A stretch of DNA of 64,000 nucleotides from NCBI RefSeq assembly GCF_000701705.1, contig NZ_JNJP01000003.1:85497-149496 (forward strand), written 5' to 3'. Of this stretch, positions 51,987 through 60,548 are shown piece by piece; position 1 is the stretch's first letter, and each line of letters opens with the position of its first letter. The notes beneath the pieces were generated by a model. The model worked only from the letters and a program-made list of their open reading frames with translations, was not told where the DNA came from and searched no databases. A program made the position numbers and the translations under genes. The stretch comes from Bilophila wadsworthia ATCC 49260 (GTDB taxonomy: Bacteria > Desulfobacterota > Desulfovibrionia > Desulfovibrionales > Desulfovibrionaceae).

Positions 51987-52371
51987 CTGCCTTTCCTGCC
52001 TTTTTGAGAGCGTGAGAAGCGAAGCGCCGAACGCTCTGGGGAGTCCAGAGGGCGTCAGTCCTTTGGCAGGGTGGGGTTGTGTGTAGCACAACCCCCATCC
52101 TGCTACGAAGAACCCGCCTCGTCTTTGGAAACAGACGCTCATTGCCTTGGCGGAAGTATTGGCTGTGCTGCTTTTCTGATTTTGACGTAAGCATAGCGGG
52201 AAAATTGTATGGATTGCCAGAGAAAAATTGAAAAGGGTGTATGGATTGATCCGCTCATACCAGATCAATTTTTTTGCCATACTGGAGGAAAGACAAGACA
52301 CAGCCCCGCCCGATACCGGTGGGGAAAACGATGAAAGCGGGACGGGGGCGCGTTATGAAGTGGTAGAAAGG
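51987..52371. other. Candidate oriT region of island 3
   Basis: No supported gene. AGAGCG (52007-52012) and CGCTCT (52032-52037) flank the loop GTGAGAAGCGAAGCGCCGAA shared with island 2. CTCTGG/CCAGAG overlaps it, and a long hairpin around GGGTTGTG/CACAACCC follows at ~52073-52093. The conserved loop with a changed but still paired stem is good evidence of function. Confidence 0.6.
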
Positions 52372-52372
52372 A

Positions 52373-52408
52373 AGCGGCGCGGTCAAGGTTCATGCCTTGG
52401 CCGCGCCG
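52373..52408. terminator. Hairpin downstream of alpA (island 3)
   Basis: GCGGCGCGGTCAAGG and CCTTGGCCGCGCCGC pair over 15 bases with one G-T pair and a six-base loop. It shares the GGTCAAGG core and the location (downstream of alpA) of the larger palindromes in islands 1 and 2. It may end the integrase/alpA transcript or have a replication/transfer role. Confidence 0.6.
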
Positions 52409-52441
52409 CATTTTGGGGATGGGTCGGATGGACTGTTCATA

Positions 52442-52666
52442 TCAGTCCCGAGCCCCGTTGTTTTCTCCCTGAGTATCCTGCTGGGAAAGTTGCCGCACGA
52501 GGGCGGCGATGTCGGAGGCCCGCCATGCGCTGGTGCGCGGCCCCAGCTTTATCGGCTTGGGGAAACGTCCGTCCTTGCAGCCCTGCCACCATGCGCTTTT
52601 GCATACAGGGATAAGTTCAAGAACCTGCGGTAGACGCAGGAAAGATTCTTCCGCCAATTTTTTCAT
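52442..52666 (-). CDS. alpA: AlpA-family excisionase/regulator of island 3
   Basis: 74 residues. FLRLPQVLELIPVCKSAWWQ and GRFPKPIKLGPRTSAWRASD are the AlpA winged-helix signature. It follows the integrase gene by 39 bases, as in island 2. Confidence 0.85.
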   Translation of the reverse strand: MKKLAEESFLRLPQVLELIPVCKSAWWQGCKDGRFPKPIKLGPRTSAWRASDIAALVRQLSQQDTQGENNGARD

Positions 52667-52705
52667 ATGGTGTCTCCTGTTGTTGTGAAAGGAAATATCG
52701 TTGAC

Positions 52706-53902
52706 CTATTCAAGTTCGGCCTCCTGCCGCGCTTTTGCTCTCAGGCCGTCCAGATAGTCGGCCCATTCCTGGAGCATACGACGGCGTTCCGGCAGGTATT
52801 CAGCCCGGTTGTAAATCCCGCGTATCTGCTCCGTAGGGGCATGGGCAAGCTGGCGTTCAATCCAGTCCCGGTTGTAGCCGAGTTCATTCAGCAGGGTGGA
52901 GGCCATAGCGCGGAAACCGTGCGGACACATTTCATCCTCTTCAAATCCCATGCGGCGTATGGCCCTGCTGAGGGCTGTTTTTCCGAATGGAATTGCTTCG
53001 GAACGGTAGCTGGGGAAGACGTACTGGTTGCCGCCGGAATACGCCCGCAGTTTTTCCAGAACGGTCAATGTCTGTCTGCTGAGAGGAACAAGGTGGTCGC
53101 GCCGCATTTTCATGCGTTCCGCCGGGATGCGCCAAAGCTTGTCCTCAAAATCGAACTCCTGCCATTCCGCGCAACGAATTTCGGTTGTCCGGCAAAAGGT
53201 AAGCGCCATGAGCTGCAAGGCGCTTTTGACGACCAGTGAACCCTGATAGTTGTAGATGGCGTGCATCAGACGACCGACCTTCTCAGGCGTCGTCAGGGCC
53301 GGACGGTGTTTTTTTACATGGGGCATGAGAGCACCCCGCAAGTCCGCTGCCGGATCACGTTCCGCGCGGCCTGTGGCAATGGCGTAGCGCATGATGCAGG
53401 AACAGTGATTCTTGAGAGCATGGGCAGTACCTATGATGCCGCGAGCCTCAACTTTTCGCAGAAGCGTCAAAAGTTCGGGCGCGGTTATGGCGTTGACGGG
53501 TCTGGAACCGATAAACGGGAAAATATTCCGCTTCAGCCTTCGATAGGTTGTGTCTGCATAGTTTGGCGACCATTTGGTTTTCTGGCGTTCGATCCACTCC
53601 ATCGCCACCAGCTCAAAAGTATTCTGCGCAAGCTGTTTGTCCTGCTTTCGCTGAGCGGACGGGTCAATGCCATTTTCAAGCGTCTTTCTGGCGTCGGCTG
53701 CCTTTTCCCTTGCCTCTTTCAGGGAGGTTGAGGGATACGAGCCGAGGGAAATCAGCTTTTCCTTTCCCAGAAAGTGGTATTTCAGCCGCCAGCTCTTTGT
53801 GCCGCTCGGCGTTATGAGCAGGTACAGCCCTTTGCCGTCAAAGAGTTTTTGTGCCTTTTCAGCGGGTTTCGCGGCGCGGATAGCGGTGTCGGTCAGGGGC
53901 AT
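52706..53902 (-). CDS. int: P4-type tyrosine integrase of island 3
   Basis: 398 residues from the ATG at 53902. N-terminus MPLTDTAIRAAKPAEKAQKL, LISLGSYPSTSLKEAREKAA; active site Arg in FCRTTEI, HGFRA, RQLAHA and the nucleophile Tyr in GIYNRAEYLPE. It is very like the island 2 enzyme, yet the two islands sit in different genes, so the target choice has diverged. The att core in traR lies ~165 bases upstream. Confidence 0.92.
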   Translation of the reverse strand: MPLTDTAIRAAKPAEKAQKLFDGKGLYLLITPSGTKSWRLKYHFLGKEKLISLGSYPSTSLKEAREKAADARKTLENGIDPSAQRKQDKQLAQNTFELVAMEWIERQKTKWSPNYADTTYRRLKRNIFPFIGSRPVNAITAPELLTLLRKVEARGIIGTAHALKNHCSCIMRYAIATGRAERDPAADLRGALMPHVKKHRPALTTPEKVGRLMHAIYNYQGSLVVKSALQLMALTFCRTTEIRCAEWQEFDFEDKLWRIPAERMKMRRDHLVPLSRQTLTVLEKLRAYSGGNQYVFPSYRSEAIPFGKTALSRAIRRMGFEEDEMCPHGFRAMASTLLNELGYNRDWIERQLAHAPTEQIRGIYNRAEYLPERRRMLQEWADYLDGLRAKARQEAELE

Positions 53903-53929
53903 GGGGTAATCCTCCTTTGTGGTTTTTCT

Positions 53930-54076
53930 TACCCCGATGCGTACCCCAAAATTGGGGGTATGTCTATGTACGTTTTCAAATTTCATTGGATGCTAAAATA
54001 AAATTTTATTCAATAATAGCAATATATTTTGTACAAATTTGGATGATATTTGACACTATGAGGCTTTGTACATGTC
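53930..54076. other. Right end of island 3: arm-like repeats and att core
   Basis: TACCCC at ~53931 and ~53942, then AAAATT and an inverted GGGGTA, repeat the pattern seen at the right end of island 2. The att core TACATGTC is at 54069-54076, inside the traR codons. Confidence 0.55.
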
Positions 54077-54298
54077 CACACAACCCCACACGCCCATGCC
54101 CGCTCCGGCGGCATAGCCCGCCATTGTGATGCCCCTGGCGACACCCTTGGAGTTGTCGGCAATGTTCTGGCCGATTTCTCCGAAGGTGACAGCGGCATGG
54201 ACTATTTCGGGTGCGAACAGCCAGACGGCGGCCATGCCCATGCAGGCGACGGTGAAGCGGACGGGAGAAACGGAAAACGTATTCTTGATGGTGTTCAT
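54056..54298 (-). pseudogene. traR: N-terminal portion of IcmD/DotP/TraR
   Basis: From the ATG at 54298 (AAGGAA upstream) the frame encodes a signal-like first hydrophobic segment (ACMGMAAVWLFAPEIVHA), then EIGQNIADNSKGVARGITMA and GYAAGAGMGVWGCVDMYKA; it stops just past the island junction. The C-terminal half is at 44373-44540. IcmD is a small membrane component of type IVB systems. The start overlaps no other gene except the end of traQ's region. Confidence 0.82.
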
Positions 54299-54308
54299 GG
54301 TGTTTCCT

Positions 54309-54815
54309 TCAGCCAATAATTCTGGCTATATATGTTTGCACATCCCCTCCTATGGTGGCTCCGATGCCGCGCAGGAAGGTGACGAGGTTGACGGCGATGA
54401 TTCCGCCGAACAGATGGACGAGGCCCCGGCTGAGGTTCATGGGCTGATTGGGCGTGTCGCGCATGAGGCACAGCCCCCGCGCAATGCCGATGAGGCCCAC
54501 CGTGGCGATGGCGTACACCGCGAACTGGATGTAGACGGAACCGGGCGAAGACGGCGGGCTGTAGCTCAACGACTGCTCCGAGCTTTGGTTGAATACCGTC
54601 ATGGACAGGGAATCCATGAGCGCGGGCAGATTGAGCAGCAAAACCGCGCAGACGAATGTCCAGACCGCTGTGGAGCGGTTGAAGCGATGCTTGTGGCTGA
54701 TGGCCTGTCCAAGCGAAACCACGGCGAAGGCGACGCCCACCAGATAGGCCAGCCGGACAAGCACGGGCCACCATTGCTGCAAGTGCGGGATGACGTTGGC
54801 GACGTAATTGTCCAT
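54309..54815 (-). CDS. traQ: DotE/IcmC/TraQ-like membrane protein
   Basis: 168 residues with four predicted membrane segments (~18-38, ~50-70, ~95-115, ~133-155). VPSLGQAI-like SLGQAISHKHRF, then IATVGLIGIARGLCLMRD and RGLVHLFGGIIAVNLVTFL match the IcmC/DotE family. It lies between dotG/traO and icmD/traR, as in IncI plasmids. Confidence 0.8.
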   Translation of the reverse strand: MDNYVANVIPHLQQWWPVLVRLAYLVGVAFAVVSLGQAISHKHRFNRSTAVWTFVCAVLLLNLPALMDSLSMTVFNQSSEQSLSYSPPSSPGSVYIQFAVYAIATVGLIGIARGLCLMRDTPNQPMNLSRGLVHLFGGIIAVNLVTFLRGIGATIGGDVQTYIARIIG

Positions 54816-54819
54816 GTCA

Positions 54820-55932
54820 TCACCTGCCCTTGACGTTCAGGATGAGAACGCCCACGGGAGTGCCGCTTTCCAGTCGGACGGTCGGCGGACGGTCAAAGCC
54901 CTTTTCAAAGATTTTCCCGGCCTTTTCGCCTACTTTCCCGGCGGCTATCCATGCCTGGTCTTCCACGCTGTATTCGTTCCAGACCATTTGATCCGTGGTG
55001 TCATTGCCGTAGCCGTAGATGGTGCTTTGCGCGCCGCTGTAGCGTTTGGCGCTTCCCAATCCTTCAAGGAAGGCGGACGCGACAAGCCCGCCCCAGCGGC
55101 TGAAAAAGTGGGTATCCACGGAGCTGGCGACCGAGGCTTCCGAAGTGGACGGATCAACGGCATAGGCTTCAAGCTGGACGGTCTCGCCGGAAGGCAGCAC
55201 GGCCCGGTTGAAGGCCAGCACAAGGCGTTCGTCATGACGCTGGAAGCCGCCCATCAGCCGCGCGTTGCGGTATGCGCCGGATGTGACTGTCGCCAGCACG
55301 GCGGACGGCACATCCGAGTTTACGCCCACATCCACAATGGCATAGAGCAGATCGCCCGGCTTGAGCGTCACGGCGGGAAGCGTGTTCCCTGACTGCGTTG
55401 TCTCTGACGTTGCCGCAACAGGCGCGGCAGCATGTGCTGCTTCCTTTGAAAAGTCGCGCAGATAGACTATCCGACCTTCACCCACGGCAACGGCGGACAG
55501 TTTCGTATCCAAGGCCGCCAAATCATCCATCATGCGCTTGAGCATGGTATTGTCCGTGCGCGGCATCTGGACGGGCGCGGTACGCACCGGCGCGACCGGC
55601 GGCGGGGCCGGGGGCGTGTCTTCCTTTTTTCTCACCACGGGTTTCCGTTGCCCCACAGGCGTGGGCACAAAACTTTCACCCGTTTTGAGAGCTTCATTGG
55701 CCTGTCGCGTGTCGTGCTCCTTCAGCTTCTGATTGTATTCTTCCGAGCCTTCGCCTCCCGCCTTGCCGCTGATGGCGTCCGTCCTTGCCGAAGTCAGGCT
55801 GGCTGTGGCGGACGGTTTTTCCGGGGAGAACAGGAAAAAGGACGCGAGAAGTATGGAGACGGCGAGCGCAACCCCCAGAAGGCTGAACAGGATGAGTCGC
55901 CGCTTTTTTTCCGTGCTTGTCATATCGCTCAT
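54820..55932 (-). CDS. traO: DotG/IcmE/TraO core-complex protein
   Basis: 370 residues. One N-terminal membrane helix (~13-33), a Pro-rich linker (APPPVAPVRTAPVQMP), and a VirB10/TrbI-like C-terminal domain with LKPGDLLYAIVDVGVNSDVP, RLVLAFNRAVLPSGETVQLE and GVLILNVKGR at the end. DotG spans the envelope and lines the channel. It is shorter than Legionella DotG and lacks the long pentapeptide-like repeat region, as is usual in conjugative versions. Confidence 0.9.
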   Translation of the reverse strand: MSDMTSTEKKRRLILFSLLGVALAVSILLASFFLFSPEKPSATASLTSARTDAISGKAGGEGSEEYNQKLKEHDTRQANEALKTGESFVPTPVGQRKPVVRKKEDTPPAPPPVAPVRTAPVQMPRTDNTMLKRMMDDLAALDTKLSAVAVGEGRIVYLRDFSKEAAHAAAPVAATSETTQSGNTLPAVTLKPGDLLYAIVDVGVNSDVPSAVLATVTSGAYRNARLMGGFQRHDERLVLAFNRAVLPSGETVQLEAYAVDPSTSEASVASSVDTHFFSRWGGLVASAFLEGLGSAKRYSGAQSTIYGYGNDTTDQMVWNEYSVEDQAWIAAGKVGEKAGKIFEKGFDRPPTVRLESGTPVGVLILNVKGR

Positions 55933-55941
55933 GGCATTCCC

Positions 55942-56886
55942 TCATCTGGAAGGCTTCAGGAGAAGCGTCTGAATCTGTCCGTTTCTGGAGAGCATGATCC
56001 TCGATGTAACCGGGACTTCGTAACATCTGGTATTGCCCGCGCCGTTGACCACTGCTGTCCAGGCGGGCCACATCAGGCTGTGGACGGTTCTGACGTAGTG
56101 CTTGCCGTTGTGACTCCAGACAAGCACGTCATCAGCCCCCGGCTCCACGCGGACGCGCCGGGCATCTTTCGGCGGAACGCGGTCAAGGAACGCCAGCATG
56201 GCGGAATCCGCCGTTTCCTTGATGTCCTTGATAATCGAGAGGGCGGCTTTCGGGCCGTGATGGGCAAGTTGAAACAGCACCAGCGCATCCGCCTTGCGCT
56301 CCGGCGCACGCACGGAATCCGATTCCAGCCGGACGACCAGCGGCATGTCCCGGCCTTCCAGCGTCACCACAATGGTTGATGTGGCGTAGCCCTGAGTGGG
56401 CATGACGTTGAGCAGGTTTCCGTCCGGCAGTTCCGGGCGCAGCACCTGAAAGAAGGACGGCCCGCCGTTGGTTACGGAGGTGATGGGCCAGGGCTGGCCC
56501 GTGGAATCGTGGAAGACCAGGGACGTGGCGATATTGGCCGTGGTAAACACAGGCACGGGAGAACGGCCCGGCTCCAGCGTCACGCGCACCGTGCGCGTGT
56601 TCAATGCCGGAGACACGGGCAGCAGGGCGCGGTCACGCTCGTCCGAGCGCGAGCGGTATTCCTGTATCTGGTTCTCATCCAGCGGCATCATCTGCCGCAG
56701 ACTCTCTTCAAACAGGGCTTGCGCGTCCCGCGCTTTTTTGTCCGCCGGGTTCTGGGCGGTTTTCTTTTCCGTCTGTCCGAGAACGGTGTTGTGTTTTTCG
56801 GGCGGCGTGGCGGGCATGTCGTCCGCAAACGCCGGTCGTCCGGCAAGGACGGTCAAGGCCAGAAGGCAGCATATTTTTAGCTTCAC
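55942..56886 (-). CDS. traN: DotH/IcmK/TraN outer-membrane-complex protein
   Basis: 314 residues with a signal peptide (MKLKICCLLALTVLAGRPAFA). The VirB9-like domain is seen in VRVTLEPGRSPVPVFTTANI, ATSLVFHDSTGQPWPITSV and MPTQGYATSTIVVTLEGRD. DotH joins DotC and DotD in the outer-membrane ring. It lies nine bases downstream of the replication-protein-like gene and nine upstream of dotG. Confidence 0.9.
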   Translation of the reverse strand: MKLKICCLLALTVLAGRPAFADDMPATPPEKHNTVLGQTEKKTAQNPADKKARDAQALFEESLRQMMPLDENQIQEYRSRSDERDRALLPVSPALNTRTVRVTLEPGRSPVPVFTTANIATSLVFHDSTGQPWPITSVTNGGPSFFQVLRPELPDGNLLNVMPTQGYATSTIVVTLEGRDMPLVVRLESDSVRAPERKADALVLFQLAHHGPKAALSIIKDIKETADSAMLAFLDRVPPKDARRVRVEPGADDVLVWSHNGKHYVRTVHSLMWPAWTAVVNGAGNTRCYEVPVTSRIMLSRNGQIQTLLLKPSR

Positions 56887-56895
56887 GGTAATCCT

Positions 56896-58065
56896 CTATG
56901 TACAAGCGGTTATGGGAAAATCAGGCGCTTTGAAGGCGTTTCCCGTGCGGAACGCCGCGCCCATGCCTTTCAGGATTTCTCCCACTAAACGACACGGATT
57001 TCCGGCATCCTTTCGGTCATTCAGCGGTGTTTCCCGTTGCATCCGGTAGTCGGCGGCCTGACGGCGGCGTTTGTAATCCTGGAGAAATTCGATGATGCCC
57101 AGGGCATTTTCTGGTGGAACATCGTCCGCAGATGGCGCACGGTTTTGGGAATGAAGGTGCAGCCAGATGCCGAACGGCATGGCATCATTGACCACGGGCG
57201 GAAATTTCGCCGCGAATGCCTCAAACTCAGGCCGCAGCCGTGCCTTGTTCGCGCTCCACGCCTCATGCTGGCGTTGTTCCCGTTCCTCCCGTGCCTGCAT
57301 TGCCCTCCGCAGGTCTTGAGTGTGTCCCTCGCCTATCTGACCGGAAGGCCGCACCGGATCGAGCCAGCGTTGTCCGCGCAGCCAGTTGCCCATTTGCGGC
57401 ACAAAGCGCCCCTGTTCGCGTTGCCAGTTTTCCGAAGAGGCAAAGCGTTGAATGGCGGCATGAAGTTCAGGGAGTGACGGAAGCTGGCCGCTTCTCACGA
57501 GTTTGAGCCAGGCCATGCGGGCAAAGCCCTTGGCCTCCTTTTTGGGGTACATGGCCCAGACGCTTTCAAAATCGGGAAGAGAAGAAGACACGCCCCCCGC
57601 CGCAGGCGTTCTGACCATGCGGCGAACAGGGTTGACCGTCTCTCCGTGCGCATGGGGGGAAAGGGGGGAGTATTTTTCTTTTCTTTGTTTGCTAAGATTG
57701 TTTAAGTAGCCAGATTTTGCCTCATGGCAGTCAGCTTCTGACTGCTTGTCCGCAAAATTTGTCACTTGCTTTTTGGTCAGTTCTTCAGGGCGCAGAAGAT
57801 AGTAAACAGAAGAACGGTATTGCTCCCGTTTGATGGAAATGAGTTTTTCTCTGACAAGCTCGGCAAGGTAGTTTTTGACGCTGCTGATGCTGCATGAAAG
57901 TCTTTTGGCAAGCGTTGCCTGTGAAGGCCAGCAATGGTCTTTATCGGCGGCATAGTCACACAAGATCGCGTACATGGTTTTTGCTCCAAACGTAATGGAC
58001 ATTTGCAGAACAAACTGTGGCAGAATTGGGCCGTAAATATTTCCCTTTGGGGCAAACGTCTCCAT
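56896..58065 (-). CDS. Winged-helix replication-initiator-like protein
   Basis: 389 residues. The N-terminal domain has an HTH_36-type winged helix (CWPSQATLAKRLSCSISSVK, LVREKLISIKREQYRSSVYY). The middle has FESVWAMYPKKEAKGFARMA, typical of phage/plasmid replication or DnaT/DnaD-like proteins, and the C-terminus is charged. First gene of the transfer operon, so it may alternatively regulate it. Upstream lie a paired hairpin and a terminator that could encode a counter-transcribed RNA. Function not proven by any catalytic motif. Confidence 0.65.
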   Translation of the reverse strand: METFAPKGNIYGPILPQFVLQMSITFGAKTMYAILCDYAADKDHCWPSQATLAKRLSCSISSVKNYLAELVREKLISIKREQYRSSVYYLLRPEELTKKQVTNFADKQSEADCHEAKSGYLNNLSKQRKEKYSPLSPHAHGETVNPVRRMVRTPAAGGVSSSLPDFESVWAMYPKKEAKGFARMAWLKLVRSGQLPSLPELHAAIQRFASSENWQREQGRFVPQMGNWLRGQRWLDPVRPSGQIGEGHTQDLRRAMQAREEREQRQHEAWSANKARLRPEFEAFAAKFPPVVNDAMPFGIWLHLHSQNRAPSADDVPPENALGIIEFLQDYKRRRQAADYRMQRETPLNDRKDAGNPCRLVGEILKGMGAAFRTGNAFKAPDFPITACT

Positions 58066-58113
58066 TTTTTCTTTCTCCCGGCCCGAAAAAAGACAAAAAC
58101 AGCAGATTCGTTA

Positions 58114-58213
58114 TTGACAACGATGAACCTTACGGTTACTGTTGTTCTTACATTGCATTGGTAAGAACACAGTTCTGCAAGAAGCCGTTGAGTTGCCGCT
58201 CGACGGCTTTTTT
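58114..58213 (+). ncRNA. Candidate small RNA opposite the replication-gene leader
   Basis: TTGACA (58114-58119), a 17-base spacer and TACTGT (58137-58142) look like a weak sigma-70 promoter. GTTCTTAC/GTAAGAAC (58144-58151, 58161-58168) is a hairpin, followed by the terminator at 58182-58213. The product would be ~65 nt and antisense to the leader of the gene ending at 56896, like plasmid copy-control RNAs. This is inference from layout. Confidence 0.35.
58182..58213 (+). terminator. Intrinsic terminator
   Basis: AAGCCGTTGAG and CTCGACGGCTT pair over 11 bases (one G-T) around a six-base loop, followed by a T-run. Strong rho-independent form on the plus strand. Confidence 0.75.
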
Positions 58214-58724
58214 GTTTTCCTGGGCTTGGCGTTATTTCCTCAATGGAAAGTCCTCTTGAGGCGAGTTGACGGATCGCTCGAACGTGGGCATCACGCATAA
58301 CCGCAGAGGCAGCGCCGGGAGAGGCTTCCGGCGTCTGCCCGGAGGGTACGGCGCGTTCAGTGGAGGCGCGCGTATGCGTGGAAGGTCGTCTGGAGCCGGG
58401 GGAAAGAGGACAGAGCCGTATATGCAAAAAACTCCCGCCGACCATGCGGGAGGCAACATGGTCAAGGGGAGTTCTGTACGGAGAACAAAAAGGAACGCAG
58501 CCGAAAAAAATGAAAATTTTTCGGAAAAATTTTTGTTCTCAATAACTACGGTATATTCTTGGGAAAATAGAAGGCGTCTGGCAAAAAACGGATAAAAAAA
58601 CGGATAATCAACCAGGGAAGAAAGCCGGTAAAACCTGTCGGGATCGGGTTCCGGTATCTTCCTATAAATATAGAAAATTAAAGAGAAATTATCCACATTG
58701 GATGTATTAGTCAGATGTGTGAGG

Positions 58725-58769
<45 letters not shown>

Positions 58770-58795
58770 AATAGCCATATTTTTCAGGAGGGTGC

Positions 58796-60424
58796 ATGAT
58801 GGACAGCACCCTCCATTACGGTGACTGTCTGGAAGTTCTCCGTACCTTTCCCGACGCCTGCGTCGATCTGATCTACCTTGATCCTCCCTTTAATTCCAAC
58901 CGGGACTACAACGCGTTCTTCGCACCGCCGAAGGATGGCGGGGCGAGTGCCCAGATCACGGCCTTTGAGGATACGTGGCACTGGGGCGAGCAGGCGCAGC
59001 GGGAGTTCGTCGAGTTGTTGCGGAATCCGGAGGGCGGCTCCGTTTCCGATATTCTGGCGGCGTTGAGGCAATTTTTGGGCGACAACGACATGATGGCCTA
59101 CCTTGTGATGATGGCTAGTCGCCTTGTGGAGCTGCGCCGCGTACTGAAGGACACCGGGAGCCTGTACCTGCACTGTGACCCGACCGCGAGCCACTATCTG
59201 AAGATTGTGCTGGACGGGATATTCGGCCCTGTCAACTTTCGTAACGAACTTATATGGAAGCGCTCTCAGCCTAAAAGTCATGTAAAAATTAATTTTCCAA
59301 CGACGCATGATGTTATTTTGCGGTATGCAAAAACGGATTTGGCACTATTCAACAAGATATACACAGAGTATAATCAGGAATATATAAATAAATTTTATCG
59401 CCATAAAGATGCTGATGGCCGTTTGTACCAGCTAGCGGATCTGACGAATCCCAATAGAAACAGGCCCAACCTTACCTATGAATTCCTGGGTGTCACGCGA
59501 GTCTGGAGGTGGACAGAGAAGCGGATGCGGGCGGCATATGATGAGGGGCGGATCGCACAGACCGAGCCGGGAAGTGTTCCCCGTTACAAGCGGTATCTGG
59601 ATGAAATGCAGGGGCAGCCCATTACTGATCTCTGGGACGATATTGAACACCTGCACGGAACCCAGTCGGAATATCTCGGCTACCCCACGCAAAAGCCCGT
59701 GGCTCTTCTGGAGCGCATCATCAGGGCCAGCAGCAACCCCGGGGACGTGGTGCTCGATCCGTTCTGCGGTTGCGGTACGGCGATCCATGCGGCCCAAAAG
59801 CTCGGACGCAAATGGATAGGCATCGACGTCACGCACCTTGCCATTTCCCTGATCACGCAGCGTATCCGCAAGGCATTCCCGGATTGCGCCTTTCAGGTGT
59901 CCGGCGCCCCTAAAGATGTGGACTCGGCCCGATATCTTGCAGAGAGTTCCGGCCTTGAGGGGCGGTACCAGTTCCAATATTGGGCCTTGTCGCTCATTGA
60001 CGCCTTGCCCGCGCAGGATAAAAAGAAGGGGGCGGACGGCGGGCTTGACGGCTTCATCTGGGCCTATGACGGTCCGAACGCGAAGAAGCCCTTCAAGATC
60101 GCCGTGTCTGTGAAGAGTGGAAAAATCCCGGCGAACCATATCCGCGAACTGGCAGGGTTGCTCAACACCAGTAAGGACAATACGCAAATGGCCTTCCTGC
60201 TCACGCTGGAGGAACCCAGCCGGAAGATGCGGACGGACGCCCTCGCCGCCGGGCACTACGAGTACCCCAACGGCAAGCGGTTCCAGTGCATCCAGATTCT
60301 GACCATCCGGGAACTGCTGGCCGGAGCCAAACCCGACTACTTGGACTACGGGGAGGGCAGAGCCATGAACAAACAAGCTAAACGCGAGGTCAAGCCGGGG
60401 CCGAAGCAGGCCAGCCTGATCTGA
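58796..60424 (+). CDS. DNA methyltransferase with C-terminal Mrr-like nuclease domain
   Basis: 542 residues, AGGAGGG before the ATG at 58796. The catalytic motif DLIYLDPPFNSNRDYNAFF (~22-40) comes before the SAM motif VVLDPFCGCGTAIHAAQ (~316-332), the beta-class order. The target region at ~145-225 is locally AT-rich, a sign of domain exchange. The C-terminus has KKGADGGLDGFIWAYDG and KIAVSVKSGKI (~405-440), the D..G.DG..VK pattern of Mrr-type endonucleases. It may be a single-chain restriction-modification enzyme or a phage-borne self-protection enzyme. Confidence 0.85.
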   Translation: MMDSTLHYGDCLEVLRTFPDACVDLIYLDPPFNSNRDYNAFFAPPKDGGASAQITAFEDTWHWGEQAQREFVELLRNPEGGSVSDILAALRQFLGDNDMMAYLVMMASRLVELRRVLKDTGSLYLHCDPTASHYLKIVLDGIFGPVNFRNELIWKRSQPKSHVKINFPTTHDVILRYAKTDLALFNKIYTEYNQEYINKFYRHKDADGRLYQLADLTNPNRNRPNLTYEFLGVTRVWRWTEKRMRAAYDEGRIAQTEPGSVPRYKRYLDEMQGQPITDLWDDIEHLHGTQSEYLGYPTQKPVALLERIIRASSNPGDVVLDPFCGCGTAIHAAQKLGRKWIGIDVTHLAISLITQRIRKAFPDCAFQVSGAPKDVDSARYLAESSGLEGRYQFQYWALSLIDALPAQDKKKGADGGLDGFIWAYDGPNAKKPFKIAVSVKSGKIPANHIRELAGLLNTSKDNTQMAFLLTLEEPSRKMRTDALAAGHYEYPNGKRFQCIQILTIRELLAGAKPDYLDYGEGRAMNKQAKREVKPGPKQASLI

Positions 60425-60444
60425 CCATTCTCATCTTGAGTGAA

Positions 60445-60474
60445 AAAACGGTGTCTCCGGACGCCGTTTTTTTT
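60445..60474 (+). terminator. Intrinsic terminator after the methyltransferase gene
   Basis: AAAACGGTGTC and GACGCCGTTTT form an 11-base stem with a four-base loop and a run of eight Ts, 20 bases past the stop codon. It separates the methyltransferase from the phage head genes. Confidence 0.88.
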
Positions 60475-60548
60475 GTTTGCACAGCGTGCGAGGATTCCGG
60501 CGTGGCCTCCGATTTCCGTCCATCATGGCGGGGATCGGAGGTTTTTTT

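Noticed and set aside
58232..58696. Minus-strand frame of 154 codons in the gap before the methyltransferase
   Set aside because: Phe/Pro-rich product, no ribosome site, and it overlaps regulatory-looking sequence; judged non-coding.
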